The notes under the pieces: model-generated
What the model saw: the letters and a program-made list of their open reading frames with translations, nothing else
Told to the model about the DNA's origin: nothing
The model's database searches: none
Shown here: in pieces, positions 25,338-35,304 of the stretch
Layout: each line of letters starts with the position of its first letter
Position numbering within the stretch: position 1 is the stretch's first letter
Assembly: GCA_026712715.1 (NCBI GenBank)
Contig: JAPOPW010000047.1
Span: forward strand, 26,177 to 90,176
DNA: 64,000 nucleotides
From: Immundisolibacterales bacterium
Lineage (GTDB): Bacteria > Pseudomonadota > Gammaproteobacteria > HK1
Reading direction: 5' to 3'
Position numbers and translations under genes: made by a program

Positions 25338-26129
25338 ATGAACTACGACAGTTACGAACGGATCCGGGTGGAACGCGCGGGGCGAATCCTGACCCTCTCG
25401 CTCAACCGGCCCGACCATCTCAACGCCATCGACGACCGGATGCACGAAGAGCTGGCGCGCGTCTTCCACGACGTCCAGATTGATGACGAAGCCGATGTCA
25501 TCGTGCTGACCGGGGTTGGCCGGGCATTCAGCGCCGGCGGCGACATGGCGTGGCTGCGCGAGCTCTCGACGGGTGGGACACTTCCATCGAGCGTGGTCGG
25601 GACCAAGCGGATGATCTTCAGCCTGCTCGACCTCGAGAAACCGATCATCGCCCGCATTTGGGGGCCCTGCATAGGGCTCGGCGCCTCGTTGGCGCTGCTC
25701 TGCGACATCGTCTATGCCGGCGAGAGCGCCCGGATCGGCGATCCGCACGTCAAGGTGGGACTGGTCGCGGGTGACGGCGGTGTCGTGGCCTGGCCCCACC
25801 TGGTCGGTCATGCGCGGGCGAAGGAATACCTGATGACCGGCGAGCTCCTGACCGCGACCGAGGCGGAACGGATTGGGCTCATCAACCACGTCGTGCCGGA
25901 CGACGAGCTGGACGCGCGGGTCCAAGCCATGGCGGAACGGCTCGCCAACGGTGCCACCCGGGCGATCCGGTGGACCAAGACCTCCATCAACATCGGCCTC
26001 AAGCGGTACGCGCACAGCGTCATGGACACGTGCCTCGGGTACGAGATGCTGACCTTCGCGTCCAACGATCACCGAGAGGCGGTCGACGCGTTCGTCAACA
26101 AGCGAAGACCCGAGTTCAAGGGCGACTGA
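25338..26129 (+). CDS. Enoyl-CoA hydratase/isomerase family protein
   Basis: A 263-residue crotonase-fold enzyme acting on an acyl-CoA. The oxyanion hole strand is [15 protein letters not shown] (near 58-72) and the second backbone contact lies in [19 protein letters not shown]. In place of the Glu-bearing loops of true hydratases it has [14 protein letters not shown], with Asp where hydratases usually have Glu, so isomerase, hydrolase or lyase activity is as likely as hydration. A GGAGGAATC site precedes the ATG. Confidence 0.9.
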   Translation: MNYDSYERIRVERAGRILTLSLNRPDHLNAIDDRMHEELARVFHDVQIDDEADVIVLTGVGRAFSAGGDMAWLRELSTGGTLPSSVVGTKRMIFSLLDLEKPIIARIWGPCIGLGASLALLCDIVYAGESARIGDPHVKVGLVAGDGGVVAWPHLVGHARAKEYLMTGELLTATEAERIGLINHVVPDDELDARVQAMAERLANGATRAIRWTKTSINIGLKRYAHSVMDTCLGYEMLTFASNDHREAVDAFVNKRRPEFKGD

Positions 26130-26285
26130 CCCGCCCTGCCCGCCGTCGGCAACGCCGGGGAGCCGGAAGGGCGAGACCGGCCGTCGAGGTTCGGCGAAGA
26201 GGCCGTCCTTGGACATGCGCGGCCGGCTGTGTTCGACTCGTTCGTCCCGACCGCGGCGGTGGCCGGATCATTGGGAGCGAGTGCG

Positions 26286-27041
26286 ATGAGACTGAGCGGA
26301 AAGGTGGCGCTGGTGACCGGCGCCGGTTCGGGGATCGGACGCGCGAGCGCCATCCTGTTTGCGCAGGAAGGGGCCTCGGTGGTGGCCGCCGACATCGACG
26401 AGGAACCGGGCGAAGAGACGGTCGCCGCGATCCGTGGCGACGGAGGAGAGGCCGTCTTCGTGAAGGTCGACGTCTCCAGTTCCGGCGAGGTGCAGGACAT
26501 GGTGCGTTCGTGCATGGACCGGCACGCGGCCCTGGACGTGCTGTTCAACTGCGCCGCGGTCTCGCTCACGGAGGTGGACCGCCCCGTTGCGGATCTGGAC
26601 GAAGAGGTCTGGAACACCACCATCGCAATCAATCTCACCGGCACGTTCCTTTGCTGCAAGTACGCCGTTCCGGTCATGGTCGAGCGTCGAATGGGATCGA
26701 TCATCAACGTCATCTCGAGAGCCTGCTACGTTGGCAACGATCTCCACGCGTACTCGGCGAGCAAGTCGGGAGTCCTCTCGTTGACGAAGAACATCGCGGT
26801 CTCGTACGCGGCGCACAACGTGCGCGCGAACGCGATCTCGCCCGGTGGAATCGACACCCCGATGAGCCTCCAGGTCCGCAATACGCCGGAAACGGCGGCG
26901 ACCTACTTGCGGGGCCTCCCCCTCAAACGCCTGGCGGAGCCGGTCGAGGTGTCCCGGCTCGCCCTGTACCTGGCGTCCGACGAATCACCCCACGTGACCG
27001 GCGCGATCATCCCCATCGACGCCGGGGCTTGCGCGGTGTAG
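26286..27041 (+). CDS. SDR family oxidoreductase
   Basis: A 251-residue classical SDR with TGAGSGIG near residue 12 and Asp after beta2 (AADIDEE, NAD preference). The NNAG motif is altered to NCAA, with catalytic Ser in [10 protein letters not shown] and Tyr-Ser-Ala-Ser-Lys. The start MRLSGKV at 26286 has a GGGAG site and discards 19 unlikely residues of the open frame. It lies between the crotonase and acyl-CoA ligase genes. A 3-hydroxyacyl or hydroxyacid substrate is a reasonable guess. Confidence 0.88.
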   Translation: MRLSGKVALVTGAGSGIGRASAILFAQEGASVVAADIDEEPGEETVAAIRGDGGEAVFVKVDVSSSGEVQDMVRSCMDRHAALDVLFNCAAVSLTEVDRPVADLDEEVWNTTIAINLTGTFLCCKYAVPVMVERRMGSIINVISRACYVGNDLHAYSASKSGVLSLTKNIAVSYAAHNVRANAISPGGIDTPMSLQVRNTPETAATYLRGLPLKRLAEPVEVSRLALYLASDESPHVTGAIIPIDAGACAV

Positions 27042-27328
27042 GCGGTCACCGGGGCCGGACCCGACCCGCGTTCCAGCGGTACCGGTCCACCCGTGAACCG
27101 GGCGGCCGGGCGGCCGGGCCGACGTGTTTCCCGCGTAGGCCGCCGCCCGAGAGACGGCCGTGCCGGCATCCAGCCCGGAGGAATCACCCGTTTCTCGGCT
27201 GTAGGACACCCACCCATCGCACGAGCCGCGCTCCCTCGAGTCGCCGCGATCGAGGGCCGCGCCAGCATCGCCGTCGTCCGCGCATACACTCTTTCCCCGA
27301 CCGACGTTCCGCCCGGACTGGCCAGAAC

Positions 27329-29017
27329 ATGACGATGCAAAGAACTCCACTCCTGATCTCGAGGCTGCTCGACCGCGGGGCCTGGATCGCTCCCGAGACC
27401 GAGATCGTCACCCTCACCTCGTGCGGGACGCATCGCCAGACCTACGCCGATGCGGCCGGTCGCGCGGCGGCGCTCGCGAACGGCCTCCGGGACCTGCGTA
27501 TCGAGATGGGCGACCGGGTCGCGACCTTCATGTGGAACGGCTGGCGGCACCTCGAGATCTACCAGGCGGTTCCCTCGATGGGAGCGGTCCTCCACACCCT
27601 GAACATCCGGCTCGCCGCGGACGACCTGCGCTACATCATCAACCACGCGGCCGACCGCGTCGTGTTCGTCGACGCGGACCTCGCCCCGCTTCTCGAGCGG
27701 ATCGCCGACGATCTCCCTTCGGTCGAGCACTGGGTCGTCTGCGGCGAGCCCGGCGCCGAGCCGTGGCGCTCCTCGCTCCCGAACGCGATTGACTACGAGT
27801 CGTTCCTGGACGGGTTCGGCAAGACGGTCGCGTGGCCCGAATTCGACGAGAACGCACCCCTCGGACTCTGCTACACGAGCGGCACCACCGGCCACCCGAA
27901 GGGGGTGATGTACACCCATCGATCGACCTACCTCCACACCATGTGCATGGCGATGACGGACGTCATGACCCTCTCCGGAGCCGACTGCGCGCTCGCCATC
28001 GTGCCGATGTTCCACGCGATGGCCTGGGGCCTCCCCTACACGGCGATGATGCTCGGCGCGAAGCAGGTCATGCCGCACCGCTTCATGACGCCGGACAAGC
28101 TCCTCGAGCTCATCGTCTCGGAGTCGGTCACCGTGGCGGCCGGGGTCCCCACGGTCTGGCAGGACGCGCGCGCCCTGCTCGAGGCCGAACCGGACCGCTA
28201 CGACCTCTCGAACCTCGACCGCGTCGGCTGCGGGGGCTCCGCCCCGCCGCTCTCCCTGATCCGTTGGTTCTGGGAACGGTACCGCATCGAGATGATCCAG
28301 GGTTGGGGCATGACCGAGATGAATCCGCTCGGCACGGTCTCGCGCCGCGTCTCCAAGTACGCTCACCGCGAGCTCGACGAGGAGGAGCAGTTCGCAAACC
28401 TCGGCAAGGCGGGGCTCCTGAGCCCGGGTCTCGAGATGGAGATCGTGGACGAGGAATTCCGCCCGCTGCCGCACGACGGGAGATCGATCGGCGAAGTGAT
28501 CGTTCGGGGACCATGGGTCTGCTCCGAGTACTACCGGGACCCGCAGCCCGACCGGTTCCACGACGGCTGGCTGGTGACCGGCGACGTCGCCGCCATCGAC
28601 GAGGAGCGCTACCTCATCATCGCGGACCGCTCGAAGGACCTGGTGAAGTCGGGGGGAGAATGGATCTCGTCCGTCGACCTCGAGAACCACATCGTCGCGC
28701 TCGAAGGCGTGGCGCTCGCCGCGGTGGTGGCGCAGCCGCACCCCAGGTGGGACGAACGCCCGGTCGCGCTCGTGGTGCTCGCGCCGGGAGCGAAGGTGAG
28801 CGAAGCCGATGTGCGGCGGCACTGCACGGTGCGATTCGCCAGGTGGCAGGTTCCCGACGATGTCCTCGTTCGTGACGCCCTCCCGCTCACCACCACCGGA
28901 AAGATCGACAAGAAGGCGCTCCGGGCCGGGCTCGCGGCGGAGGGCTACGTCCTGCCCGAGCTGCGCGCGGTACCGGGCGAACCCGACGCCCCGGCCGGCC
29001 CCGCGAGCTCCGCCTGA
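27329..29017 (+). CDS. AMP-binding acyl-CoA ligase (medium/long-chain type)
   Basis: A 562-residue ANL-superfamily ligase. The P-loop is CYTSGTTGHPKGVMYTH (near 188), the adenine motif QGWGMTEMNPLGT, the hinge Asp in WLVTGDVAAID followed by DRSKDLVKSGGEWIS, and the C-terminal Lys in PLTTTGKIDKKALR. The layout resembles alkanoate or dimethylsulfoniopropionate-type CoA ligases of the DmdB/FadD group. No clear ribosome site precedes the ATG at 27329; a second in-frame ATG lies six bases on. The 287-base gap upstream shows no other gene. Confidence 0.9.
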   Translation: MTMQRTPLLISRLLDRGAWIAPETEIVTLTSCGTHRQTYADAAGRAAALANGLRDLRIEMGDRVATFMWNGWRHLEIYQAVPSMGAVLHTLNIRLAADDLRYIINHAADRVVFVDADLAPLLERIADDLPSVEHWVVCGEPGAEPWRSSLPNAIDYESFLDGFGKTVAWPEFDENAPLGLCYTSGTTGHPKGVMYTHRSTYLHTMCMAMTDVMTLSGADCALAIVPMFHAMAWGLPYTAMMLGAKQVMPHRFMTPDKLLELIVSESVTVAAGVPTVWQDARALLEAEPDRYDLSNLDRVGCGGSAPPLSLIRWFWERYRIEMIQGWGMTEMNPLGTVSRRVSKYAHRELDEEEQFANLGKAGLLSPGLEMEIVDEEFRPLPHDGRSIGEVIVRGPWVCSEYYRDPQPDRFHDGWLVTGDVAAIDEERYLIIADRSKDLVKSGGEWISSVDLENHIVALEGVALAAVVAQPHPRWDERPVALVVLAPGAKVSEADVRRHCTVRFARWQVPDDVLVRDALPLTTTGKIDKKALRAGLAAEGYVLPELRAVPGEPDAPAGPASSA

Positions 29018-29106
29018 CACCGTCCGGTCCGGGCCGCGACCCTCCCCTTCGCCATCTCCGGACGCCCGCGCGGCGGCCACCGGCCGATCGGCGACGGAAC
29101 GGTCCC

Positions 29107-29643
29107 TCAACCGGGCGCGGCGGCCTCCTCCCGCAGCCGGGCGAGGCGCCGCTCCAGGTTGGCGCGCCACCCCCCGGCCGCGATGATGGCGCGAAGCTGC
29201 GGATCGAGCGGGGTATAGCGAAGGACGGTCCTACGCGAGAGGTTCCGGAGCTCGCCCGACTCGAAGTTCACCTCGAGCTCGTCGCCGGTCTCGACCTCGT
29301 CGACGACCCCGTCGCAACCGGTCAGAAACGCGAGCCCCGCGTTGATCGCATTCCGGAAGCTTCCCCGCGGGATCGACTCGGCGACGAGTCCGAGCGCATG
29401 GCCCTTGATCCCGAGGAATCCCTGGATGTGCGGATTGCCCTGGCCGAAGCGCTTGCCGGCGACGATGATGTCACCGGGCGACACCTTCGTCGGAAACTCC
29501 GGATCGACGCCGCACATCAGGTGATCGCGGAGGACCATCGGGTCGATCTCGCGTTCGAGCGCAAACCGGAGCGGCATCATGTCCCCGTCGATGCCGAGGT
29601 TGTCGCCGAATTTCCAGCACCGGCCGTGATAGATCCAGTTCAT
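29107..29643 (-). CDS. Aconitase-family hydro-lyase small subunit (LeuD-like)
   Basis: A 178-residue swivel-domain subunit that completes the active site of an isopropylmalate or homoaconitate-type dehydratase. It opens with the family pattern GRCWKFGDNLGIDGDMM (like the LeuD His-x-x-Asp-Asn-x-x-Thr-Asp motif but with an altered end) and has the substrate loop GKRFGQGNPHIQ in place of the Gly-Ser-Ser-Arg loop. The start at 29643 has a strong GGAGGT site. No leuA or leuB is nearby, so a catabolic hydro-lyase is as likely as leucine synthesis. Confidence 0.85.
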   Translation of the reverse strand: MNWIYHGRCWKFGDNLGIDGDMMPLRFALEREIDPMVLRDHLMCGVDPEFPTKVSPGDIIVAGKRFGQGNPHIQGFLGIKGHALGLVAESIPRGSFRNAINAGLAFLTGCDGVVDEVETGDELEVNFESGELRNLSRRTVLRYTPLDPQLRAIIAAGGWRANLERRLARLREEAAAPG

Positions 29644-29781
29644 CGTGACCTCCGCTCGTCCGTCCGGTCCTGGCCATTCACCCCCGACGGCCATGGCGCG
29701 CCAGTCTCCTTCCGCCGGCGCCACGGTGCTCGCGGCATTGGTCCCGGCTTCCGCTCGGCGAGGATCGTCGAAGAATGCGCG

Positions 29782-31056
29782 CTATCCACCTGCCCCGCCC
29801 ATCACCTCCCGCGGGTCGGTGATCCGCCCCGCGACGGCGGAGGCGGCGACGGTGGCGGAGCTCGCGAGGTAGATCTCCGAATCCGGCGCCCCCAGCCGGC
29901 CATAGTCGTTGCGGGTCCCGGTGTTGATCGAGACCTCCCCGGAGGCGAGTCCGCCGATGCGCCCGCCCGCACACGGACCGCAGCCGGGCTGGGTGATCAT
30001 GGCCCCCGCCTCGATGAAGTGGCGGAGCACGCCCTCGGCCTGCGCGGCGGCCATGACTTCCTGGGTTCCCGGGGTCACGATGAAGCGCACCCCGGGGTGG
30101 ATCTTCCGCCCCTCGAGGACTTCCGCCGCCGCCCGGAGATCCGCGAGGTTCGCCGCCGCGCACGAGCCGATGAAGGCGTGGTGGATGGTGCGTCCCGCCA
30201 CTTCGGAGATCCCGACCACGCAGTCGGGCGTCGGGGGCACCGCGACCTGGGGCTCGATCGCGTCGAGGTCGTAGTCGACGACCGCGCGGAACGTTGCGTT
30301 CGAGTCGCTCGCGATGAGCTCGACCGTCCCTTCCACGCGCGGCTCGAGGTAGTCGAGGGTCTGCTGGTCGGGCTCGATGAGGGCCGACTTGGCGCCGATG
30401 TCGATCGGGGTGTTGCAGAGGGTGTGGCGTCCGGCGAGATCGATCGAAGGGAGACCGGGGCCGCCGAATTCCACCACCGAGTAGTCGACGAGCGCGGCGC
30501 CGAGGTCGCCGATGAGCTTCTGGGCCGCGTCGCGGGCTCCAATCCCGGGCCCCAGGGACCCGGTGAGGTTGACTCTCACCGTATCCGGCACGCGCAGCCA
30601 CACCGATCCGCAGGCGAGGACTTCGGTGATCTCGACGACGACCGGGATCCCCAGCGCACCGACCGCTCCGTAGTTCGTGACGTGCACGTCGTAAGCCTCG
30701 ATGAACATCCCCGGCTTGACGTACCCGAGCTCGATCGGGAACACGTGCCCGTGACCGCCGCGGCCGGCATCGAAGAAGTGCGTGATGCCGTACCGCCCGA
30801 CGATCTCGCGCACCTGCTGCTGGCGGGCGACCGCCTGGGGACTCACCGCGACCGGCTCGTGATCGGTGGAGATCAGCACGCGGTCGGGATCGTGCAGACG
30901 CTCGACGCCGAGCTCGCGCAGCGCCTTGTCGAAGTTGACGACGTACCAGTCGTGCACCGTCACCAGCTCGGGCTCCGGATAGACGATGTCTCCGGCCGAC
31001 ACGTCCTGCCCGGTGACCCGGGACAGGATCTTCTCTGCAATCGTCTTGCCCGCCAT
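29782..31056 (-). CDS. Aconitase-family hydro-lyase large subunit (LeuC-like, [4Fe-4S])
   Basis: A 424-residue subunit, the length of the archaeal or homoaconitase-type LeuC rather than the longer 465-residue enterobacterial LeuC. Cluster cysteines are in IGSCAAANL and in QPGCGPCAGG (Cys-x-x-Cys). The N-terminal TIAEKILSRVTGQDVSAGDIV and the STDHEP and GHGHVFP segments are typical. It sits upstream of the small subunit with a 138-base gap that has no clear signal, and is divergent from hyuA. The substrate is unassigned. Confidence 0.9.
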   Translation of the reverse strand: MAGKTIAEKILSRVTGQDVSAGDIVYPEPELVTVHDWYVVNFDKALRELGVERLHDPDRVLISTDHEPVAVSPQAVARQQQVREIVGRYGITHFFDAGRGGHGHVFPIELGYVKPGMFIEAYDVHVTNYGAVGALGIPVVVEITEVLACGSVWLRVPDTVRVNLTGSLGPGIGARDAAQKLIGDLGAALVDYSVVEFGGPGLPSIDLAGRHTLCNTPIDIGAKSALIEPDQQTLDYLEPRVEGTVELIASDSNATFRAVVDYDLDAIEPQVAVPPTPDCVVGISEVAGRTIHHAFIGSCAAANLADLRAAAEVLEGRKIHPGVRFIVTPGTQEVMAAAQAEGVLRHFIEAGAMITQPGCGPCAGGRIGGLASGEVSINTGTRNDYGRLGAPDSEIYLASSATVAASAVAGRITDPREVMGGAGG

Positions 31057-31304
31057 CCTCTCGCTCCATCGGCGCCGAACCGATGATACTCGCCATCGAC
31101 CGTGTTCTCGCCCCGCGCGCCGCTCCGGTGGCCATCGGACTGCCGTGTCGCCACCACTGAGGAGCGCGCCGGCGCCCCGCGCTTCACCGGCCCCCGGCTG
31201 CGGACGCGGATCGGCTCGCGGAAGCGCGAGGACTTGCGGCGTCCGCGCTTGCGGGGCGTCCGGGCGCCCTCGCGACGATGGTCGGTGGGCGCAAGCGCGG
31301 ATTC

Positions 31305-31334
31305 TTGCCCCGTCGAGTGCTGCATTGCTACATT
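31305..31334 (+). promoter_or_regulatory. Possible promoter of the hyuAB-transporter-dioxygenase operon
   Basis: TTGCCC (31305-31310), an 18-base spacer and TACATT (31329-31334) lie about 70 bases before the hyuA TTG start, in the 348-base divergent gap 31057-31404. The boxes are partial matches. I see no gene in the gap. Confidence 0.3.
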
Positions 31335-31404
31335 CGACGCGGTGGCGGGCGGCCGGCGGCGGCGGCGCATCGCCCTTGATGCCGCAATCCTCGGGACTTG
31401 CCAC

Positions 31405-33540
31405 TTGACGACCAGCTATCGCCTCGGAATCGACATCGGCGGCACGTTCTCCGACTTCGCCGTCGTCGACGATGCCGACGGCACCATCCGGGTCGAGAAG
31501 ACCCTGACCTCCGCGCACGCGCCCGAGGAGTCGGTGATGCGCGGCATCGGCAACCTCGCGGGCGCGGTCCCCGACCTGCTGGCCCGGACCGGCGAGGTGA
31601 TCCACGCGACCACCCTCGTTACCAACGTCATCCTCGAGCGCAAGGGGGCGAAGACCGGCCTCATCGCGACCGAGGGCTTCCGCGACATCCTCGAGCTGGC
31701 CCGCGAGGTCCGCTACGACATCTACGACATGTTCATCCGCCTGCCCGAGCCGATGGTCCCGCGCCGGCGGCGGATCGGCGTCCCCGAACGGGTGCTCGCG
31801 GACGGCTCCGTGCTCGTTCCGCTCGACGAGACGACCGTCCGCCGGGCGGCGGCCGTCTTCCGCGACGAGGACGTCGCCGCGGTCGCGGTCTCGTTCCTTC
31901 ACTCCTACCGCAACGGCGCGCACGAACGGCGCGCGGCGGAGATCCTCCGCGAAGAGCTCCCCGGCGTCACCGTGTCGCTGTCGCACGAGGTGCACCCGGA
32001 GCCCAAGGAGTACGAACGCACCTCGACCACGGTAATCGACGCCTACGTCAAGGCGGTCGCGGAGGGGTATCTCGAACGGCTGGCGGAAGGACTCGCCAAG
32101 CGCGGCTACCGGGAACGGCTCTTCATCATGCTGTCGAACGGCGGCACCGCGACGGTCGAGACGGCCAAGCGGGTGCCGGTCCAGATCGTCGAGTCGGGAC
32201 CGGCCGCCGGGGTCGAAGCGGCCGCGTACTTCGGGCGCCTCTTGGGGCTCGACAACCTGCTGTCGTTCGACATGGGGGGCACGACGGCGAAGCTTTGCAT
32301 TATCGAGAACGGCCGTGCGGCCCGGACCCGGACCTACGAGGTGGACCGGGTGCACCGCTTCAAGGCGGGGAGCGGCCTCCCCGCCGCGGTGCCGGTCTAC
32401 GACCTCCTCGAGATCGGGGCGGGCGGCGGCAGCATCGCCCGGGTCGACGACCTCGGTTTGATCCAGGTGGGACCCGACAGCGCGGGCTCCGCGCCCGGAC
32501 CCGCATGCTATGACCTAGGGGGCACCGCGCCGACGGTGACGGACGCGGACCTGGTCCTCGGCTACCTCAACCCCGACTACTTCCTGGGCGGGCGCATGCG
32601 GCTCGACCGCGGCGCGGCGGAGCGCGCCGTCGCGGGGCATCTCGCGGTGGAGACCGGGCTCACGACCCTCGAGGCGGCGGCCGGGGTTCACGAGATCGTC
32701 AACGAGAACATGGCCTCCGCGGCTCAGGTGTATGTCGCCGAGAAGGGCAAGGCGCCGCCGGAGCTCTCGATGGTCGCCTTCGGCGGGGCCGGGCCGGTCC
32801 ACGCGGCCGGCCTTGCCCGCAAGCTCGGCTGCCCGCGCCTCGTCATCCCGCCCCATTCGGGGGTCATGTCGTCGCTCGGGCTGCTCGCCGCCCCGGTCGC
32901 ATTCGAGCGCAGCCGCGCCGTGCGGCGGATCCTGAAAGCGGTCGATCTCGAGTCGGTCGAGTCCGGGTTCCGTGAGATCGAGTCCGAGGCCGGCGAGCTG
33001 ATGCCGGACGGCGTCGCTCCCATCGTGCGGCGGAGCGTCGACCTCCGCTACTCGGGCCAGGACTACCCGCTCGAGATCGAGGCCGCGGGTCCGTGCGACG
33101 CCCCCTCCACGAAGCTCGACTGGGAGACGCGCTTCGAGGCGGCCTATCATGGACTCTATGGGAAGGTCGACGACGACAACCCCGTCGAGCTCGCGAGCAT
33201 CCGGGTGCACGTGAGCCAGCCCCCGCCCGCGCTCGAGATTGCCCGTCCGGCCGCCGAATCGGACGCTCCGCCCAAGGCATCGCGCGAAATCCATGTCTCG
33301 GCCGGGTCCGGCATGGAGCGGGTGGCAGTGTACGAACGCACGGCGCTTCGCATCGGACAGGAGATCGTCGGGCCCGCGGTCATCGAGGAGCGCGAGTCGA
33401 CGACCGTCATCGGTCCGGGCGACCGGCTGAAGGTGGATCCCCTGGGGTGCCTGGTAGTGGACCTCGTCATCCAGCGGCCCACCGCGGCGGCCGGAGGGGC
33501 CGACGAGACACCCGTCTCGGCGACGTTCGGGCGGAAGTAG
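31405..33540 (+). CDS. hyuA: Hydantoinase A/5-oxoprolinase-type ATPase subunit
   Basis: A 711-residue subunit of the hydantoinase/oxoprolinase/acetone carboxylase family. The N-terminal actin-like ATPase fold begins with RLGIDIGGTFSDF, the phosphate loop recurs in LLSFDMGGTTAKL (about 285-297), and the Ala-Gly-Gly-Gly-Ser-type GAGGGSIARVD follows. It opens a cyclic amide (or carboxylates a ketone) at the cost of ATP together with HyuB. The TTG at 31405 is the only plausible in-frame start. hyuB begins 3 bases after its stop. Confidence 0.9.
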   Translation: MTTSYRLGIDIGGTFSDFAVVDDADGTIRVEKTLTSAHAPEESVMRGIGNLAGAVPDLLARTGEVIHATTLVTNVILERKGAKTGLIATEGFRDILELAREVRYDIYDMFIRLPEPMVPRRRRIGVPERVLADGSVLVPLDETTVRRAAAVFRDEDVAAVAVSFLHSYRNGAHERRAAEILREELPGVTVSLSHEVHPEPKEYERTSTTVIDAYVKAVAEGYLERLAEGLAKRGYRERLFIMLSNGGTATVETAKRVPVQIVESGPAAGVEAAAYFGRLLGLDNLLSFDMGGTTAKLCIIENGRAARTRTYEVDRVHRFKAGSGLPAAVPVYDLLEIGAGGGSIARVDDLGLIQVGPDSAGSAPGPACYDLGGTAPTVTDADLVLGYLNPDYFLGGRMRLDRGAAERAVAGHLAVETGLTTLEAAAGVHEIVNENMASAAQVYVAEKGKAPPELSMVAFGGAGPVHAAGLARKLGCPRLVIPPHSGVMSSLGLLAAPVAFERSRAVRRILKAVDLESVESGFREIESEAGELMPDGVAPIVRRSVDLRYSGQDYPLEIEAAGPCDAPSTKLDWETRFEAAYHGLYGKVDDDNPVELASIRVHVSQPPPALEIARPAAESDAPPKASREIHVSAGSGMERVAVYERTALRIGQEIVGPAVIEERESTTVIGPGDRLKVDPLGCLVVDLVIQRPTAAAGGADETPVSATFGRK

Positions 33541-33543
33541 CCG

Positions 33544-35304
33544 ATGCAGCTCGACCCGGTCACCATCCAGATCCTCTGGAACCGCCTCATCACCATCGTC
33601 GACGAGGCGGCGACCGGGCTCATGCGCACCGCCTACACCCCCTCGGTGAAGGAGTACCACGACTTCTGCTGCGCTCTCTTCGACGCCAACGCGCGGATGC
33701 TGTCCCACTCGACGGTCACCACCGCGGGGTTCCTCGGCATCGTCCCCGAGGTGCTGCGCAACTTCATCGCGAAGCACCCCCCGGAGACCCTCCGGCCGGG
33801 CGACGCCATCATCACCAACGATCCCTGGATCGCGAGCGGCCACCTCATCGACATCTCGATCGCGGCCCCCATCTTTCATCGCGACCGGATCGTCGGCTAC
33901 ACCCTGTGCATCGTCCATCACCTCGACATGGGGGGACGGATGTCGACCCTCGAGTCGAAGGACATGTACGAGGAGGGGCTCAAGATCCCGATTCTCAAGC
34001 TCTTCGACGAAGGTCGGCTGAACGAGACCGTGTTCGACTTCATGCGGGCCAACATCCGGGTGCCCGACAAGGTGCTGGGCGACGTTCGGGCCCAGCTCGT
34101 CGCCAACAACGTGTGCAGCCGCGGGCTCAAGGCGCTGCTCGAGGAGTATCGGCTCGACGGGCTCGAGACCCTGGGGGCCGAGGTCATCCATCGCACCGAG
34201 TCGAGCCTGCGGCGCAAGATCGCGGCGCTGCCCGACGGGTCGTACCGCAACGTGGCGGTGCTCCCGAAGATCCCGGGCTGCGACGACGACGTCGTGGTGA
34301 AGATCGAGGTCCGGGTGGACGGCGACGGGGTCACCGTCGACTACTCTGGCTCGTCCGGCGAGGTCGGAGCGGCGATCAACTGCTCCTACAACATGACCCG
34401 CTCCTACACCGCCTACCCCGTCAAGCTCGCCCTCGACCCCCATGTGCCGAACAACGACGGGGGCCTGCGGCCCATCACGGTGATTGCACCGGAGGGCACC
34501 GTCGTCAACTCGCGCCCGCCCGCCGCCACCTGGGGGCGGACGATGATCTCGCACCTCTTCCCCGAGATCGTCTTCGCGACGATGGAGAACATCATGCCGG
34601 AGTCGGTCCTCGCCTCGAACGGCGGCTCTCCGGCGAACGAGGTGTACCTGCACGGCCGCCACCGCGACGGCCGTTCGTTCCTCGCCATCGCCCAGCACAG
34701 CGGCGGCTTCGGCGCGAGCGCGCGCCACGACGGCTATCCTTGCCTGTGCTTCCCCAACAACACGCGCAACATCCCCATCGAGGTCACCGAGAACGAGGCG
34801 CGGATGTACTACGTCCGCAAGGAGCTCCGCACCGATTCGGGGGGGCCGGGCCGCAACCGGGGCGGGGTCGGGCAGGAGGTCGAGTTCGCGATCCTCGACG
34901 GCGGCACCGAGCTCGCCCGGGACGTCGAGAGCTCGGTGCGCCTGAGCGGGCGCACCGAGGACGGCACCTTCCCGGTGTTCGGGCGCCTCGGCGGCCGCAA
35001 CGGGCGCGGAAGCGGCCTGTGGCACAACGGCGATCCGGTCGACCACGGGGTTTACCGGCGGCTCGCCCCCGGCGACCGCATGCGGTTCGTGCTGAGCGGC
35101 GGGGGCGGCTACGGCGACCCGTTCGAGCGCGACCCCGAACGCGTGCTCGCCGACGTCGAGCAGGGCTACGTCTCGATTGAGCGGGCCGAGGAAGACTATG
35201 GCGTCGTCATTGACGCCGCGGGGATGACCGTCGACACGGAGGCGACCCGACTCCTCCGGACCGGGCGGACCGGGCGGGCCGGGCGAGCGGAGCCGGCGCA
35301 ATGA
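33544..35304 (+). CDS. hyuB: Hydantoinase B/5-oxoprolinase-type subunit
   Basis: A 586-residue HyuB. The family opening DPVTIQILWNRLITIVDEAATGLMRTAYTPSVKE is intact, followed by the metal-site region HSTVTTAGFLG, PGDAIITNDPWIASGHLIDI and the late GGGGYGDPFERDPERV. It pairs with HyuA. The C-terminal tail is a short Gly/Arg/Thr low-complexity run coded by GGGCGGACC-type repeats. Its stop overlaps the next gene's ATG by 4 bases, coupling the enzyme to the importer. Confidence 0.93.
   Translation: MQLDPVTIQILWNRLITIVDEAATGLMRTAYTPSVKEYHDFCCALFDANARMLSHSTVTTAGFLGIVPEVLRNFIAKHPPETLRPGDAIITNDPWIASGHLIDISIAAPIFHRDRIVGYTLCIVHHLDMGGRMSTLESKDMYEEGLKIPILKLFDEGRLNETVFDFMRANIRVPDKVLGDVRAQLVANNVCSRGLKALLEEYRLDGLETLGAEVIHRTESSLRRKIAALPDGSYRNVAVLPKIPGCDDDVVVKIEVRVDGDGVTVDYSGSSGEVGAAINCSYNMTRSYTAYPVKLALDPHVPNNDGGLRPITVIAPEGTVVNSRPPAATWGRTMISHLFPEIVFATMENIMPESVLASNGGSPANEVYLHGRHRDGRSFLAIAQHSGGFGASARHDGYPCLCFPNNTRNIPIEVTENEARMYYVRKELRTDSGGPGRNRGGVGQEVEFAILDGGTELARDVESSVRLSGRTEDGTFPVFGRLGGRNGRGSGLWHNGDPVDHGVYRRLAPGDRMRFVLSGGGGYGDPFERDPERVLADVEQGYVSIERAEEDYGVVIDAAGMTVDTEATRLLRTGRTGRAGRAEPAQ

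Noticed and set aside
27093..27332. A 79-codon frame in the gap before the acyl-CoA ligase
   Set aside because: No motif, no ribosome site and antisense-like composition.
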